Shown: positions 48,344 to 61,010, numbered from the stretch's first letter. The stretch is DNA of 64,000 nt from Aquatica leii (GCA_035610365.1 CM069435.1:7714001-7778000); one strand, 5' to 3'. The notes: generated from the sequence alone by a model not told the origin. Numbers and translations: made by a program.

Positions 48344-49489
48344 TTACTAATTTAGAACTGATATTTGATTAATATTCTTAAACTAGTCTATAAATGTATT
48401 TGTTGTTTCTCGAACTGTTATCGTTTACTGAGGAAATTATCAGCTGAGTTTTATAATGTAGAACGAGGGAGTTATCTACGTTAGTGGCTATTAAATTTAC
48501 TAGGTGGGCTTAAAAACAGGTAGAATGTATTTGATTTTATTCAGGGATTTGGTAAAGATTACTTTGATTGAATCAGAAATGGAATAATAAAATTCTGAAT
48601 AAAGAGTGTTATGAGATATTGCAAAGTGACTGACTTGTAAATTACGGTACGATGAACTAAAATCTGTTATCGTTCATTTTTATTTAAATAGCTTAGGATA
48701 CTAAACGTATTAAATTCATTCTCAACACGTCTATAGGCGTTTTTTTACTGACCAAAAATTGCGAGTAGATTTGTATTTGTATATATAATTACGTTTTTAC
48801 CGATATGTATTAATAAACGACAATAATCTCCATTAAGAAATTTAAATCTAAATCGGACAACGCTATTCGAGCTGGCAAGTGCAATTACAACTAATGTAAT
48901 TATAGTTCTATACTACAAACCATTAATTACACTGTTAATTAATAAACTTCTCATATTCTTGTCACAGACAGTAAAACGAGGATGGTATTTTTCCAATTAT
49001 ATATTTTTTCCTATCTGAAAATTGTACTTATTTATCACGTACAATCTTTTCTAAAAATGCTTGCGTTTCTTCATTTGTTCATTCATTTTATATTTGTTTT
49101 TAGATACATTTTAATTTTTATTCCAATGCATTAGATCTTACATACAGTTTATATATGGATCTAAACTGCGAACGTGAAAAAAATTGCTTATTCAGTTTTC
49201 TTATTTTTTGCAAGTAATCACGGAGTTCGGAAAAACTTGTACAAATCTTATTGTGTAATGTAAGCGTTTCTGTAATATCGTTGTACTATATGTGGAAGAT
49301 GAAGCTGTGGTTTGTTTGTTTTCGTACACTCTTAAAGTGGTCCCATATTTCTTTTTAATTAGATAAGGTGATTGAACAGAAAAGAAGTGGAAATAATTAG
49401 TAAGATGCTCAAATATAAAATAAGCGTTCTGGGATACATAAAATAAAACTAATACTAACACAAGGGTGTCAACTATTATACTCAGGATC
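48344..49489. other. AT-rich spacer
   Basis: I recognise nothing here. The minus-strand ORF at 49,201-49,503 is hydrophobic and T-rich-derived, probably spurious. Confidence 0.5.
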
Positions 49490-50028
49490 AGAAGGTAGAG
49501 CAAAAGGTGGCGTAGGAATTATACTTAACCCACATCTAGCTAGTCAGATATAGATCGAAATGCAAGAGACAGAGACCGACATGTGTTCATAAATGTAGAT
49601 TGGAATGCACATACAGGCAAGATATTGTCCATGGTACATTTGGAAAATATGGTGCATAAACGACTATATTACATACAATACAGAAGAAAACCAAAAAAGA
49701 CTAGACAATATGATTAGATAAACGAACGAAGAAAACCAGAGATATTGGAAACATATCAAATTAAACTAAATGAAATCTTAAAAAAATGAGGGATAGAAGA
49801 AGGTGCTGAAAGCCAAAAATGGAGTATAGACAAGAGGTGGAAGATGCTAAAAACAACAAGCAGAAGAGGCATGCGGAGCCACAATAACTAAAAATAACCA
49901 AAAGCAGACCAGCTCGTGGAATGAGGAAGTTAGAAAAAAAGTTAAAAATAAAAAAAATGCATGGAAGAGATATATCCAAAGTAAGAGCGAACATTATAGA
50001 CAGGAAGATATTCCGAAGCAATGAAGGC
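49490..50028 (+). pseudogene. Non-LTR element, 5' half: endonuclease end and pre-RT linker
   Basis: Plus-strand frames include EGRAKGGVGIILNPHLASQI (49,492-49,550), GTFGKYG-like and DWNAHTGK (49,600-49,620, the endonuclease GDWN-type motif), then LDNMI-like sequence. The linker carries SQKWSIDKRWKML, KQTSSWNEEVRKKVKNKKNA and WKRYIQSKSEHYR (49,905-50,000). At about 50,028 coding resemblance stops and the repeat array begins. The same-strand RT at 52,700-53,640 has the properties expected of the next domain, so the two are probably one element split by 2.7 kb. Frame breaks are frequent. Confidence 0.7.
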
Positions 50029-51990
50029 CATATTGTGGGGATGAACCTAAAATTAAAGGCAAAGAAACGTTTAAGAAATGAAGAAAATAAATAACAGAAT
50101 TAGTTGTGTTGACTGTCAAATTGAAGCAAAGAAAGTGAAGAAATCGTAAAAAATTTATTTTGTAGAAAAACCTAAAATAAAAGTGAAAAAACATTTAAGA
50201 AACGAAGGAATTAAATAACAGAATTAATTTTGTTGGCTGTCAAACTGAAGTAAAGGTATTAAAAAAAGGAAAATGAAGTTTCGTTAACAAATTGATGACA
50301 GTTTATTTGAAGAAATCATAAAACAAAACGAAAAAAAAAGAAAACAAAAAGATTTTAGAGATACTATGAAGAAAAGAAACGAGAGAACAGGTTATACATA
50401 GAAAATGTGGAAAAACTAAAAAGCTAACGACCGCAATTTTTAAAATATTTTGGAAGAAATTTATTTTGTAAAAGAACCTAATATGGAAGAGGAAGAAACG
50501 TTTGAGAAATAAAGATATTGAATAACAGAATTAGATTGGTTGACTGTCAAATTAAAGTAAAGAAATTGAAAAAACGAAAGTAAAGAAAACTTCTGTTCTG
50601 TTAATAAATTGATCAATTAAGAAATCTTAAAACAAACAGTGAAGAAAAATAAAAACAAAGAAAGATTTTAGAAAAACCTAAGATATAATAAAAAAATGAA
50701 AAAAAAAGAAAGCAGAACAATGGTTTTGTAAGAAAAATATGAAAACGCTAAAAAGATAACCGCAATTAAAAAAAAATTGAAAAAAAAAATATTGTGGGGA
50801 TGAACCTAAAATAAAAGACAAAGAAACGTTTAAGAAATGAAGAAAATAAATAACAGAATTAGTTGTGTTGACTGTCAAATTGAAGCGAAGAAAGTGAAGA
50901 AATCGTAAAAAAATTATTTTGTAGAACAACCTAAAATAAATGTGAAGAAACATTTAAGAAATGAAGGAATTAAATCAAAAAGTGAACATAAAGGAAAACA
51001 AAAAAAAGATTTTAGAAAAACCTAAGATATGAGGAAATTTGAAGAAATAAAGAAGAGAAGTAGTTAAGTACGGAAAGGAGAAAACTAAAAAGCTAACGAC
51101 CCCAATTTGTAAAATAACTCGTAAGAAATTTATTTTGTAGAAAAACGTAAAATAAAAGTGAAGAAACATTTAAGAAATAAAGAAATTAAATAACAGAATT
51201 AATTTTGTTGGCTGTCAAACTGGAAGTGAAGAAATTGAAAAAGGGAAAGTGATTTTCCGTTAACAAATAGATGACACTTTATTTGAAGAAATCATAAAAC
51301 AAGAAACGAAGAAAAAGGAAATCATAAACAGAATTTAGAAATACTATGAAGAAAAGAAACAAGAAAACGCAAGAAAAATGTGAAAAAACTAAAAAGCTAA
51401 CAACCGTAATTTTTAAAATATTTTGGAAGACATTTATTTTGTAGAAGAACCTAAAATAGAAGATGAAGAAACATTTGAATAATGAAGAAATTAATTAACA
51501 GAATTAATTTTGTTGACTGTCAAATTGACGTATAGAAATTGAAAAAAGGAAAGTGAAGAAAACTTCTGTTCTGTTAATAATTCCATCAAAGTTTCTTTTA
51601 GAAATCTTAAAAAACAAAAAGTAAAAAAAAGGAAAGCAAAAATTGTAAAAAATCTTTTTATTTTGTAGAAGAACCTAAAATAAAAGACGAAATAGCAATT
51701 AAGAAATGAAGAAATTAAATAACAGATTTCGTTTTGTTGACTGTCAAGTAAATTGAAAAAAAGACAGAGAAAAACACGAATGTTAATAAATCGATTAACG
51801 TTTATTTTAAAAAAGCTCTAATTATAAAGTGAAGAAAAATGAAAAGCAAACGAGTTTTTTGGCAAAAAAGTTAAAGAAACTAACGTCAACAAAAAAAAAA
51901 GAAGAAACAAAAAAAACATATATAGATTTACAGTAACGAAAAATAAAGAGAAAAAAAGAAGTTCGTGTATTAAACAAAGCGAAGTGGCGT
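50029..51990 (+). repeat. Purine-rich complex tandem array (~305-330 bp monomers, higher-order)
   Basis: The block CCTAAAATAAAAG..GAAGAAAC, TTTAAGAAATGAAG, TAACAGAATTAATTTTGTTG and ACTGTCAAA recurs eight times, with CCTAAAA anchors at about 50,046, 50,171, 50,477, 50,805, 50,930, 51,146, 51,450 and 51,674. Spacings are 125, 306, 328, 125, 216, 304 and 224 bp. Copies 1 and 4 share GATGAACC starts and a 759 bp period, suggesting a higher-order unit. Full monomers also contain GTTAACAAATTGATGAC and CTAAAAAGCTAACGACCGCA blocks. The plus strand is overwhelmingly A/G. Similar minus-strand ORFs inside are by-products of the repeat, not genes. Confidence 0.85.
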
Positions 51991-52699
51991 TATGCACAAC
52001 TTTGAATTGACACTTTTTTCCTTTTTATTACCTCGTATGTTTATTTTTTTGTTTCCAATTGTTTACTTTACATTTTGCACCACTTTCATTTGTTTTCCAA
52101 AAAATTACTGCGTACACTTCTATGTACTTCTTCTTGAGTTGTTATCTCAGCTTTGGCAGTTTCTTGGATTTATTCTTATGTTTCTATTTATATAGTTTAA
52201 TTTATATTATTTTAGTTTATTTCGAGCTCTTCTTTTTTCGCAATTTTTCGTAGTTGATGAATTATAGGTACATTTTACTTAACTTAAAATGTTGTAATTT
52301 CTGTAATTTATCACTGATTTTTTTTTCTTTTTATAAATGTGTGTTTTCAAATTTTAATTTCCTTTCACACATTTTCCATTTTTATTGTTGCACTATTGTA
52401 TCTTTCTATTTTTTTGTACTTATTACTTTTTAAAGTTTCCTTATGTAATCTACATTCTCTCTTCCATTAGCTTTCTGATTTTTTTTTGTATCTGCGATTG
52501 TTATATGTTTTGTTTTAAAGTTCTTTTTCCGTGTGCTGTTTGTTTCTGTACTTACTTTTTTACAATTTTTCTTTTTTTTTACTTCATTTTGCATGTTGCA
52601 GTTTTCATAAGTATGTGAGCATTAACTCATTCACTGGTTATCAGTTTTTCTTTTTGACTCAAGTTTCTTGTCATTTTTTTACATCATATAATCATTAAA
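51991..52699. other. Pyrimidine-rich stretch between array and RT fragment
   Basis: Composition flips from A/G-rich to T/C-rich on the plus strand at about 51,990 and back near 52,690. No repeat of the array is recognisable in either orientation. Phe/Tyr/Cys-rich ORFs are explained by T-richness. Confidence 0.5.
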
Positions 52700-53640
52700 T
52701 CATGGCCATTAGCCCATAAGGCTAAGAAAGGTAGCAGGCAGAGATGGAATAACACCAGAAATGGTTAAGTATAATGGAGCAAAGACAAAGAACTGGATAA
52801 AAGAAATATGCCAACAAGCCTGGAAAGGTGAAAAAGTACCGAAAGATTGGGACGAAAACATCATAAAACCCATACATTAAAAAGGGGACAACTATAGGGT
52901 CATATGTTTGTCATCCGTAATGCAGAAGATCTGATGAAAGAGCGAGCTGATTTTAGACCGGAACGACAAACCCAAGACCACATATATGTACTAAGAACAA
53001 CTATGAAGAAAAAACTAGAAAGAGGAAAACCACTGTATTTAGCTTTTATTGACATACATGCATGAAAAAAGAATAAAACAAGCCGATTTTTATTTATAGC
53101 AGTCATTAACCAAATATTAAAAGACTGTAAGGAGCTCAGATTTGGAGTAAAAATAGGAAACTGGAATCTACAAGCAGTATCAATACAGAACTTTATATAT
53201 GCAGTGCTACTGGCCGAATCAACAGGAAAATTACAACAAATAGTCAGTAAATTGTGCAGACCTATAAAAATATGGGGAATGGAAATCAACACAAACGGGG
53301 AAATGAAGTATTTTAGAAGAGTAGCACGAAGAATTAAAGGAGATTGAGTGAGAAATATGGTAACACGAGAGGAATTAGACATGAACCCAATAGTGCACCA
53401 AATAGAAAACCCACAGTTAAAATGGCTCGGACATATAGCACGGATGAGACAGGTATTAGAGACAAAACCAGAAGGAAGACGCAGTAGAAGAAGACCACGT
53501 GAGACGTGGAAAGAAAGCAACGAGAAAAGAGTGACACAACGAGGGAAAGATCTAAGATCAGTAAGGCGAAAGGGGGAGGATCGCAAACTTTACCGGAAAT
53601 GGATAGAAGACCTGACGCTGTGAGGCATAAGGGATAGGAA
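52700..53640 (+). pseudogene. Non-LTR element, 3' half: reverse transcriptase and C-terminus
   Basis: Plus-strand frames give VAGRDGITPEMVKYNG (52,735-52,780), ICQQAWKGEKVPKDW, NIIKPIH, DNYRVICLSSVMQK (52,890-52,930), FRPERQTQDHIYVLRTTMKK (52,950-53,010) and LAFIDIHA with the first catalytic Asp (~53,040). A deletion removes RT motif B, then RFGVKIGNWNLQAVS and a degenerate Asp box (YAVLLAES for YADDLVL) near 53,200. The C-terminal ORF (53,348-53,623) has QIENPQLKWLGHIARMRQ and a basic EGRRSRRRPRETWK tail, ending near 53,640. It probably continues the fragment at 49,490-50,028. Confidence 0.78.
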
Positions 53641-54639
53641 GAGAAGAGAATGAACTCGAGCGCGCAGCAAAAACTTCTTCTTTTTGGAAATGATATTGTC
53701 TGATACAAAGGTATTTTCGTTTGACATCTTAACAGTGCCGGATTAAAGCATATAGAGGCCTATAGACCATCAATATCTTGGGACTTTCTCTTACAAATTG
53801 TCTTCTGATACAGGAGAGTGAAATAGACATTGTACAATACTACTTTAATTTAGTTCCATAGAGAAAAAATTTAAGGAGGTTAAATCCAGTGATCTTGAAA
53901 ACTAAATTTCTGTAGCGGAAGATGATTTGAGCCATGTTGATAAGACTTAACACTCAGTATTACGTTCGTGACACGTCAACGTAACATAAATGTTGATTAC
54001 AAAAAATGTTTAGATCGTAGAAAAGTCTGCAAATAAAAAAACTGTATAGGATTTTTATACATGGATGTAGAAAAAGATTTCCATCTCGTCATTTTTGCTG
54101 CTACACTCATGTTTTTCGTTGCATTTAGCGTAAATTTCCTAAATTTTTATTCTGTTTTTTAATTAAAATGTAGCTTGAAAACTGAATCGTTTCACTTTAA
54201 TTCTATCAATTATAGCTGAACTTGGCAATATATGGAAAAACGTGAATGAGTGAAGAGATACTTCATTTCTATGGTACAGACATTGAAGGAGTGAGAATTT
54301 ACTCAGTTTTTTCCAAACAGTAATGATGTTTATGGGCTCATGAGGTGCTTTGAAATAGATAAATCAATTCCATGGTTTGAAGTTTTCCGGGTTCTGTTGA
54401 TAACGCTTGACGTTTTGAGAGTAATGTCGTTCTATTATTCAGAAGTTCTATAACTGGAGATTAAGTTGTCGAGTTGGGGTTTATATGGACGTTAGTCAAT
54501 GGTCCTTTCGCATCGTTCTACTGGGTGGTTTTCTCAAACGATGTATTATTCTGTATAGTTTCACGCATCTGTCTCTACTAAAATTGTTGCGGTTCTTCTG
54601 GATTTTCTTCGCCAAGATTTTTTTTACACGATTCATTCG
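53641..54639. other. Spacer, may include N-terminal debris of the next relic
   Basis: No confident gene. Around 54,320-54,345 the plus frame reads DVYGLMRCFEI, which could belong to the N-terminal part of the family at 54,640-55,395. Confidence 0.35.
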
Positions 54640-55395
54640 AATGGCACATATTCATTGATTCGTATAAAGCTAGAACAGATTTTCATCTTTTTTTATGAGA
54701 CACTTGGCTCTAATAGAAGAAAACTATAATGGCTTGGCTACGATTCTTGAGATAATCAAGAGCATTAATGGATGGTTTCAAATACTAATCATGTAGTTGG
54801 GTCAGCAGGGAGGTTATACAAGAATCTTTGCTTTTTTGTTTATGGAATAGTAGAGCTAGACAGCTGCACTGGATAAACACGGACTTCTTCTCGAAACAGT
54901 TTAACCCCCGGCGAAAAAAACGTCATCAATACGACTTTATATAGCAGTTTGCCAAATTACTGCCAAGATATGGGGATTGTTTCAGATATTTGTGTTCCAA
55001 GGTTTCGAAACTGTCTGAAGCCAATGAAAAATAGGTAGTTTTAAACAATGAAGAGCGTGGGACTCTTTCAAAAATGTAATGCACAAGTTTTTGGGGAATA
55101 CCAAAGGACCCTGACTAGAAAAACATTATACAAGACATGCTGGCAGCGTATGAAGGTCAAGGATGCAATATGAGCTTAAAAGTTGATTTCTTACACTCCT
55201 ATATTGACTCTTTTCCTGAAAACTTTGGATTCTACAGTGAAGAATATGGTGAAAGAATCTCGGTGATTTTAAGAGAGGTTCCAACAATAATGGGATGCCA
55301 ATATGTTAGCCGACTACTGTTGGATGCTCAATCGAGAAACCAAAGAAGGAAATAGGAAACGAGTTCAGAGAAGCATCAAAGAGAAGAAGAAAAGA
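54640..55395 (+). pseudogene. Relic of an uncharacterised repetitive arthropod protein family
   Basis: Plus-strand pieces in order are: WHIFIDSYKA (54,641), a region with FCLWNSRARQLHWINTDF (54,833-54,886), FRYLCSKVSKLSEA (54,975), SFWGIPKDPD (55,090), and the open frame 55,137-55,355 with MLAAYEGQGCNMSLKVDFLH, DSFPENFGFYSEEYGERI and a final RNQRRK. I recall large families of hypothetical proteins in arthropods and cnidarians with the order W-x-FIDSSK, FLCxWDSR, NFLGN and GCNMSLKIHFLHSHLDFFP followed by SDExGERFHQD. The relic matches that order but has degenerate His positions. I do not know its function. The copy number in other genomes suggests a mobile or host-repeat gene. Many frameshifts. 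Confidence 0.55.
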
Positions 55396-58300
55396 TTTTA
55401 CAAGAAAAAAAACTGGATCTAAAATTGTGTATAAATTTCAGAAAGATTTTTTTTTATTTTGCAAAAAAACCTATACGTGATAAGATGTCATTTTAGAATC
55501 TGTGATTGTAATATAGTAAAAATATCCCAACAACTAAAAAAAAAATTTCTGTAGACCTGTGTAATCATTGTTAGCGATGTTCGATTTGTCTACCTATTTG
55601 ATCTAGAATTTTTTTTCTTTATCCCATCCTATGTCGGATAGGTTAAAGTTATCTTTTGGTAGATAATTATATAAATTATAGTCTACATCCTATTTGTGTT
55701 ATAAAAATTTTACAATTAACATAATAGAGTCAACTTTCGGCGTTTGGGAAGATCAGATTTAAAAACGAAGATAGTCTCTAGTTCTTACAATATTACTATT
55801 GAGTTTTTGGCATAGCCCTAGGTCTTAACTGGTATCATAATTTTGTCGTAATATTATTTTTTGCATGAAGAATAATTGTTTCTTATTTTCAATATTTCAT
55901 TATAAAAATACATTCGATTATAGAAATTTGACAATGTTATTAGGGGTACAAATTTAGAACCTCATCTCGGAACGTACTGCTTAAAATTCGGAATGTACAA
56001 ACCAATTTTTAATAGCAACCTTGTTCTAGAAGATCATAATTGTACAATGAGAGATATTTTGACAAATATGCGATTGAAAATATTGTATAAGAAGTAATGG
56101 TTCAAAACTGGCCAAAGACGAAAACATACTTTTGAAGCTTGGTAACTACGGAAGAGTTTGAAATTTCTTTTGTTTTGATTAACCATACACCTCAAAAACA
56201 GAGTAGGTTTTATGGTCGATTCATTTTTATTCATTTTTACGGTACCAATTTTTCTTAAAAGGAGAGTTGGAGTCGTTCTTGCGCATTGCTAAGATATTGT
56301 TTTGGAGTTGGTCAATAGAATCTAGGGTCAGCTTAGATTGAATCGCTCTTAGAATACATGTTCGAATCAATAAAATTCCTATTCGTAAGAAAGATTGAAT
56401 TTGACATCGTAGGTGGTACGTCATTCATACATTTTACCATATAAGTTTCTTGGTCAGGTCGAAAAATTCCTAAAAAAAGAAACCTCACAAGTTCAGGTCT
56501 CTAAACTGACCCTGACAATGACATTATAAATGAACTGCCTAAAGGCATTATTATTTCAGTAACTCAAAACGGCAGCAAGTTGTCAAAGTTTTTATAGGAG
56601 TAATATTAGCACAAGCGGTTCTTTTTGAAGAGTCGCTAGCTATGTTTAAATTTTGAAATCGGTTTTGAAAAATTGAACTATGATAGATTTTTTTGGTATA
56701 CAACTAATCAAAAAATGATGCATTTTCTGATACTTGATACAAAATCTATTTCTGAAAATTCAAATCTAATGAAGAATTAGGTAACCTGAAAAAAGTCCGA
56801 GTGCAGAAAGATTATGTCAAAATATGAAATTTTTGACAAATCATTTGTTAGGCAGCAAAAAACAAACAAAAAAACAATTTACAATAAAATTTAGGTCGCT
56901 TCATTTCATCGCAATCTTCTGTAAGATTACATTACCTATGTAGTACAAAGTTTATCAAGATTGAAAGGAGACATAATAATTACAAAATTTGCAACAATGA
57001 TTGAATGTACAAGGTCAAGACAAAAAGTATCATAGTGTTGATTTTGGTTTTTCTCATCATCGATATTTCTTGGCTCTTGACCAAAAAACGTCAACAACGT
57101 TTTTATTTTAGTGGAAACCACCGTCTTGACTTATAAAATTACAATGTAATATTAAAAATACACGTGCTTTTAATTAAGGATGCGCATAATTGATGATTTC
57201 AAAAGAAAAATAGTTCTATGGCACTATGTCACCGTAATAAACAGAAATACGATCTGTTTACGTACAATTAACCTTATGACATTTACATACGTGCGATAAT
57301 ATTTGTGCTAGGATGTTTTTTTGCACGTACACATATAAAAAGACAACGACGGAGCGAATTTTACACCTGCTTACAATCAGCAACCTTGAAAATATGCAAA
57401 GCAAACACATTTAAAAAAGGCACACATATATTTTTCTAAATCTGCTGCGGCTATAAATTACCGCAAACGAAAATTTTTGCACTGTGCAAAGTAATAAATT
57501 ATTCAACCCCATGTAAAAACAAAAGTTTTAGAAATAATAGACTAAGGATCGTTCTTTAGACAATAGGAAATTATCATATGTACTGCCTTCGCTTTCATTA
57601 CTTCTCAAAGTCCGCTGTCTGCTTGTTGAAATGGTTTTTGTTTTGTTTTAGATTCACCTTGGACTTTTTTTTGCTGAAATGGTTGCTTTTATGGAAGGTG
57701 TGTCACAGAGACGAGTGTATAAGTAATTCTAATACACGTTTCGTCTTTACGGGGAAAAAACATTTTTCCTCGTTAGAATCTTAAAAAAATCACGTTTGGA
57801 ATGTTATCCTTGTTGCGTTATTACGTTTCTGATTGATAATCCAACATGACATAATGGGCGAAATTAATATGTTATTGTTTTATTCGAACTAAAATTCGTC
57901 TTATCATTACACGTGTCTAACATTAGACACATCTCTATCCTGTTTAATCTAGTCTAATAGATACTCGAATACAATTGAATGTGTCTGCATGCTTAGAAAA
58001 TAATAGATTGCTAGTATATTATCGATTTTTGAATGATCGATTAGTCTAAAGTGTGGAAAAAAGTTTCCGCGTAAATGTTTATTTTACAAATTCCGCCGAT
58101 TCCGGAAACATTAAACGTTGAATTAATTTCGTAAAATATTTGGAGCAAGATAAATATTTGTACGAGTTTCAAATGTTGTGAATTAAAGTTCAGTAATCGT
58201 GTATACGCAACCAGTCATACACCCACGTACGGAATTGAATAATTCCTATACTTGTAATGTGGCATCATGTTGAGTACAGGAACATCGAATTCATTAAACT

Positions 58301-60688
58301 CTTATTCTTTTATGTAAATATTTATGATTCTATTTTAGTTATGTCGCTATAAAAATAGCCGCCTATTACAATAACGAAATGCTGCTTATATTTTAACGGT
58401 AGTTTTCCCGTTCTTCTTTAACATTTTTTTTTTCAAATTCTTTTCAATTCTAATTAAAGAAGACGTCAAGCGGATAGAGCGTGCTTTTGCAAAGGCGTGC
58501 ACTCGTTTTTGGAAACCGTAGGTTATGTAAAAAATTTAACGAAAACAACCTTCACCTCATTTTTATTTCCAAATTTGTTTTGCAAGCAATTTTAGTCGTT
58601 TGTGTAATGGCGGATTCGAACAATCGAACGATTAATAGATTTTTATTTATGAATGGATATAGAGATTTGTCTGGCGCACGCACTCTTCGGTCTGCGTAGG
58701 TATTGATCAGACGGTTGCGTAGAGCCTTTGTCTGCACCACTATCGACTCCCGGAGCTGATATAATACCACAAGGAACACCCAGTCTGGCTGCTTCCAACC
58801 CCCAGGCGTTCATTTTTCTTCCTGTTCCTCCTTTTCATACTTCCTAAAAGTGACTTCGCATAACTTTCACCAAAATACCAGTTTTTTTTCTACTATTGAT
58901 TTACACAATTTTTTCTGTTCTTAAAAGTCGTTACCGTAACACACCACGATATTTACTCAAGTAAATGTTCGTTCATTAACAGTTTATTCGGTTACAAATG
59001 TAGTATAAAGTAACTGGACTGTAAAACGCTGCTTGCATAAAAAAATAAACTTTGATTCGCTACATTAATTTTATTCAATATAACAGGGGGAAATGGGTAT
59101 TTCTGGGCATTGCGAGCACTCACTTCTTTTTTGCGAGAAAAGAGGAGTTTATGCATTCGAGTCATACAAAAGTAACAAAGTTAAAGTTCATTAGTAATCA
59201 GACCAGGTAAACTTCGCCAAGTGTATCGTGCTATGAGCCCTATACGTGAGCCACGATTGTAGACGTTTTTCTCAGAACGCCAGCTTTGAAATAAACTAGA
59301 CTGTTCTAGAAAATGTGTGCAAAATCCGCCAGATGCTTTTCAAACTTACTTTTTAAAATCCGATAAATTTTCTTTTAAAAGGTCGACTTTATTTTGATGC
59401 GAATTTTACGACGACACCACGTCGCTACTTTAAACGAAGACAATTTTACCAGGAAAAAGTGGTCTCTTGATTGTCGTACGCAGACTACATGATGTTTGCA
59501 TATGACTGGGTATATTTATCATTGATAACTTCTTTCGAGCCACTTCCAATTTGTCATGCTTCTAGGAAGGCTCCAGGCAATTTAAATTTATGAGAAAATG
59601 CGCCAAGGAAAACTTATTAACGTACCAGATTTTGTGGTTTTGAAATGCGCGTCTAAGCGACATAATTTTTTTGATGCTCGAGACAAAATCTAATGTTGAA
59701 CTTAGACTAAAACCGAATGCATCCGTCTGTCGCAGGCTTGAATTAAATAAATACAGCAGAATATCATAGTGCGCATAATGCATACAGATGAATTCGATAT
59801 TTATGTAAAAATCAATGTTTACATTCAAAATTCCATTCTGGTTATATTTAAGTGATGTTAAAAATGTGCAGTCATGAAACGTAAACATGCAATAAATGAC
59901 TTGTGTCTCCCATTCATCGTTTTCAAGGGCATATGATTTCTTATTTTCATTTTCGTTAGATAAAATTAGTAATTTCTTCTACAAAAAAAACCGCACGCAC
60001 ACTATAAATTTTTCAACGCCCGTCTAAAATTGAACGATACTGTAAATAGCAGTCAAAACTTTTCAGCTACGTTTGCTTAATTATATAAGCTCGAGTATTT
60101 TCTGAAAATACGTGTTCGAATTAAAAAAAATCAATTTGAATGCATTGACTTGTCGACTACATTTATCAAAGTCAAACTTTGTGCAATGTATCACACTTTC
60201 AAGGGCGGAAGAGGTCATTGCTGCATTAAGCTCTAAAATATTCAGTCGTGGTTTTTAATCTAAGCAAGAAACGACAATAGTATCTACAGATTGTGGAATA
60301 AAAAAAACTGAAAATACTCAAACCTTCTACGAAGAAATATTTTTCTTATATTTTCTTCTTCTTCGTTACATACGCACAATGTTGATTAAAAACCATTTCA
60401 AGTTTTGTTGATATGTAACTAAAATATATATTTTTATTTTATCTATTAGAATCGATGTCTTTGATTTCGCAGTTAAGGAAGGGAAATCGATAAAAATATA
60501 TTTTTTGTGCTCCCGGGACAAATTGCAACAATTTTCAGATTTTATTTTTTTTTGTCCGAGCACTCAAGTATTAGCAAAACCATTTATTTTAATCTTAAGT
60601 AATTGAACTTTAGAAGGTTTTACAAAATCAGTTGTAGATACTAAAATGAAAAAATCTCAAGAAATCGTGTGCAATTTACCCCCTTCTT
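55396..60688. other. AT-rich spacer with no recognised gene
   Basis: About 5.3 kb in which I can support no gene. A less AT-rich segment at 58,450-58,830 and another at 59,090-59,290 stand out but show no family motif. ORFs at 56,034-56,424, 57,578, 58,481 and 59,562 are unassigned and probably spurious. Confidence 0.5.
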
Positions 60689-61010
60689 GGGGCATATTGC
60701 AACACAAGTCGGGGTATAAACGATCTTTTCTAGTCCAGAGCCAATGTGCCCACATTTTACAACGTCGGCATTGGACCCAGTCTTCATTTTTATAACATCT
60801 TAGTTGGTAAGATAACTTGTATCGACTTTTTCAATGCTAGTTTTTTTGTTATTTTATTTGTTGTACTTTTTTGCAGTTCGAATCTTTCTTTACTTGTAGC
60901 AGTTTTCACCTTCTTCGTCGACTTTTTCTTTCTCTTCCAATAGATTTTTTTCAAGTGTGTCTCTCAAAATGGCAGTTTTTTCCTCTACCATTTTCCTATC
61001 TTTGTGGAGC
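60689..61010 (-). pseudogene. Pogo-type transposase 4, zinc-binding C-terminal tail only
   Basis: The minus-strand frame KKVKTATSKERFELQKS and a lysine-rich stretch (60,830-60,970) lead to YKNEDWVQCRRCKMWAH (60,750-60,800) and TRKDRLYPDLC. This is the W-x-QC-x2-C-x2-W-x-H core of the PHD-like tail seen in pogo 3, with the first Cys pair lost. Outside it, GGGGCATATTGCAAC at 60,689-60,703 resembles the pogo-1 end GGGGCTACTTTGC in the same position and orientation, so it may be the 3' terminal repeat. The rest of the gene is absent; an R1-type element begins about 180 bp to the right. Confidence 0.6.

Noticed and set aside
49761-51169. Repeated minus-strand Phe-rich ORFs as a tandem membrane-protein family
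   Set aside because: They follow the purine-rich array on the other strand; frames change between copies and nothing indicates selection on protein.
52900-53708. 228- and 124-codon minus-strand ORFs as genes
   Set aside because: Both overlap the RT and basic C-terminal tail of a non-LTR element on the plus strand, which has recognisable motifs.
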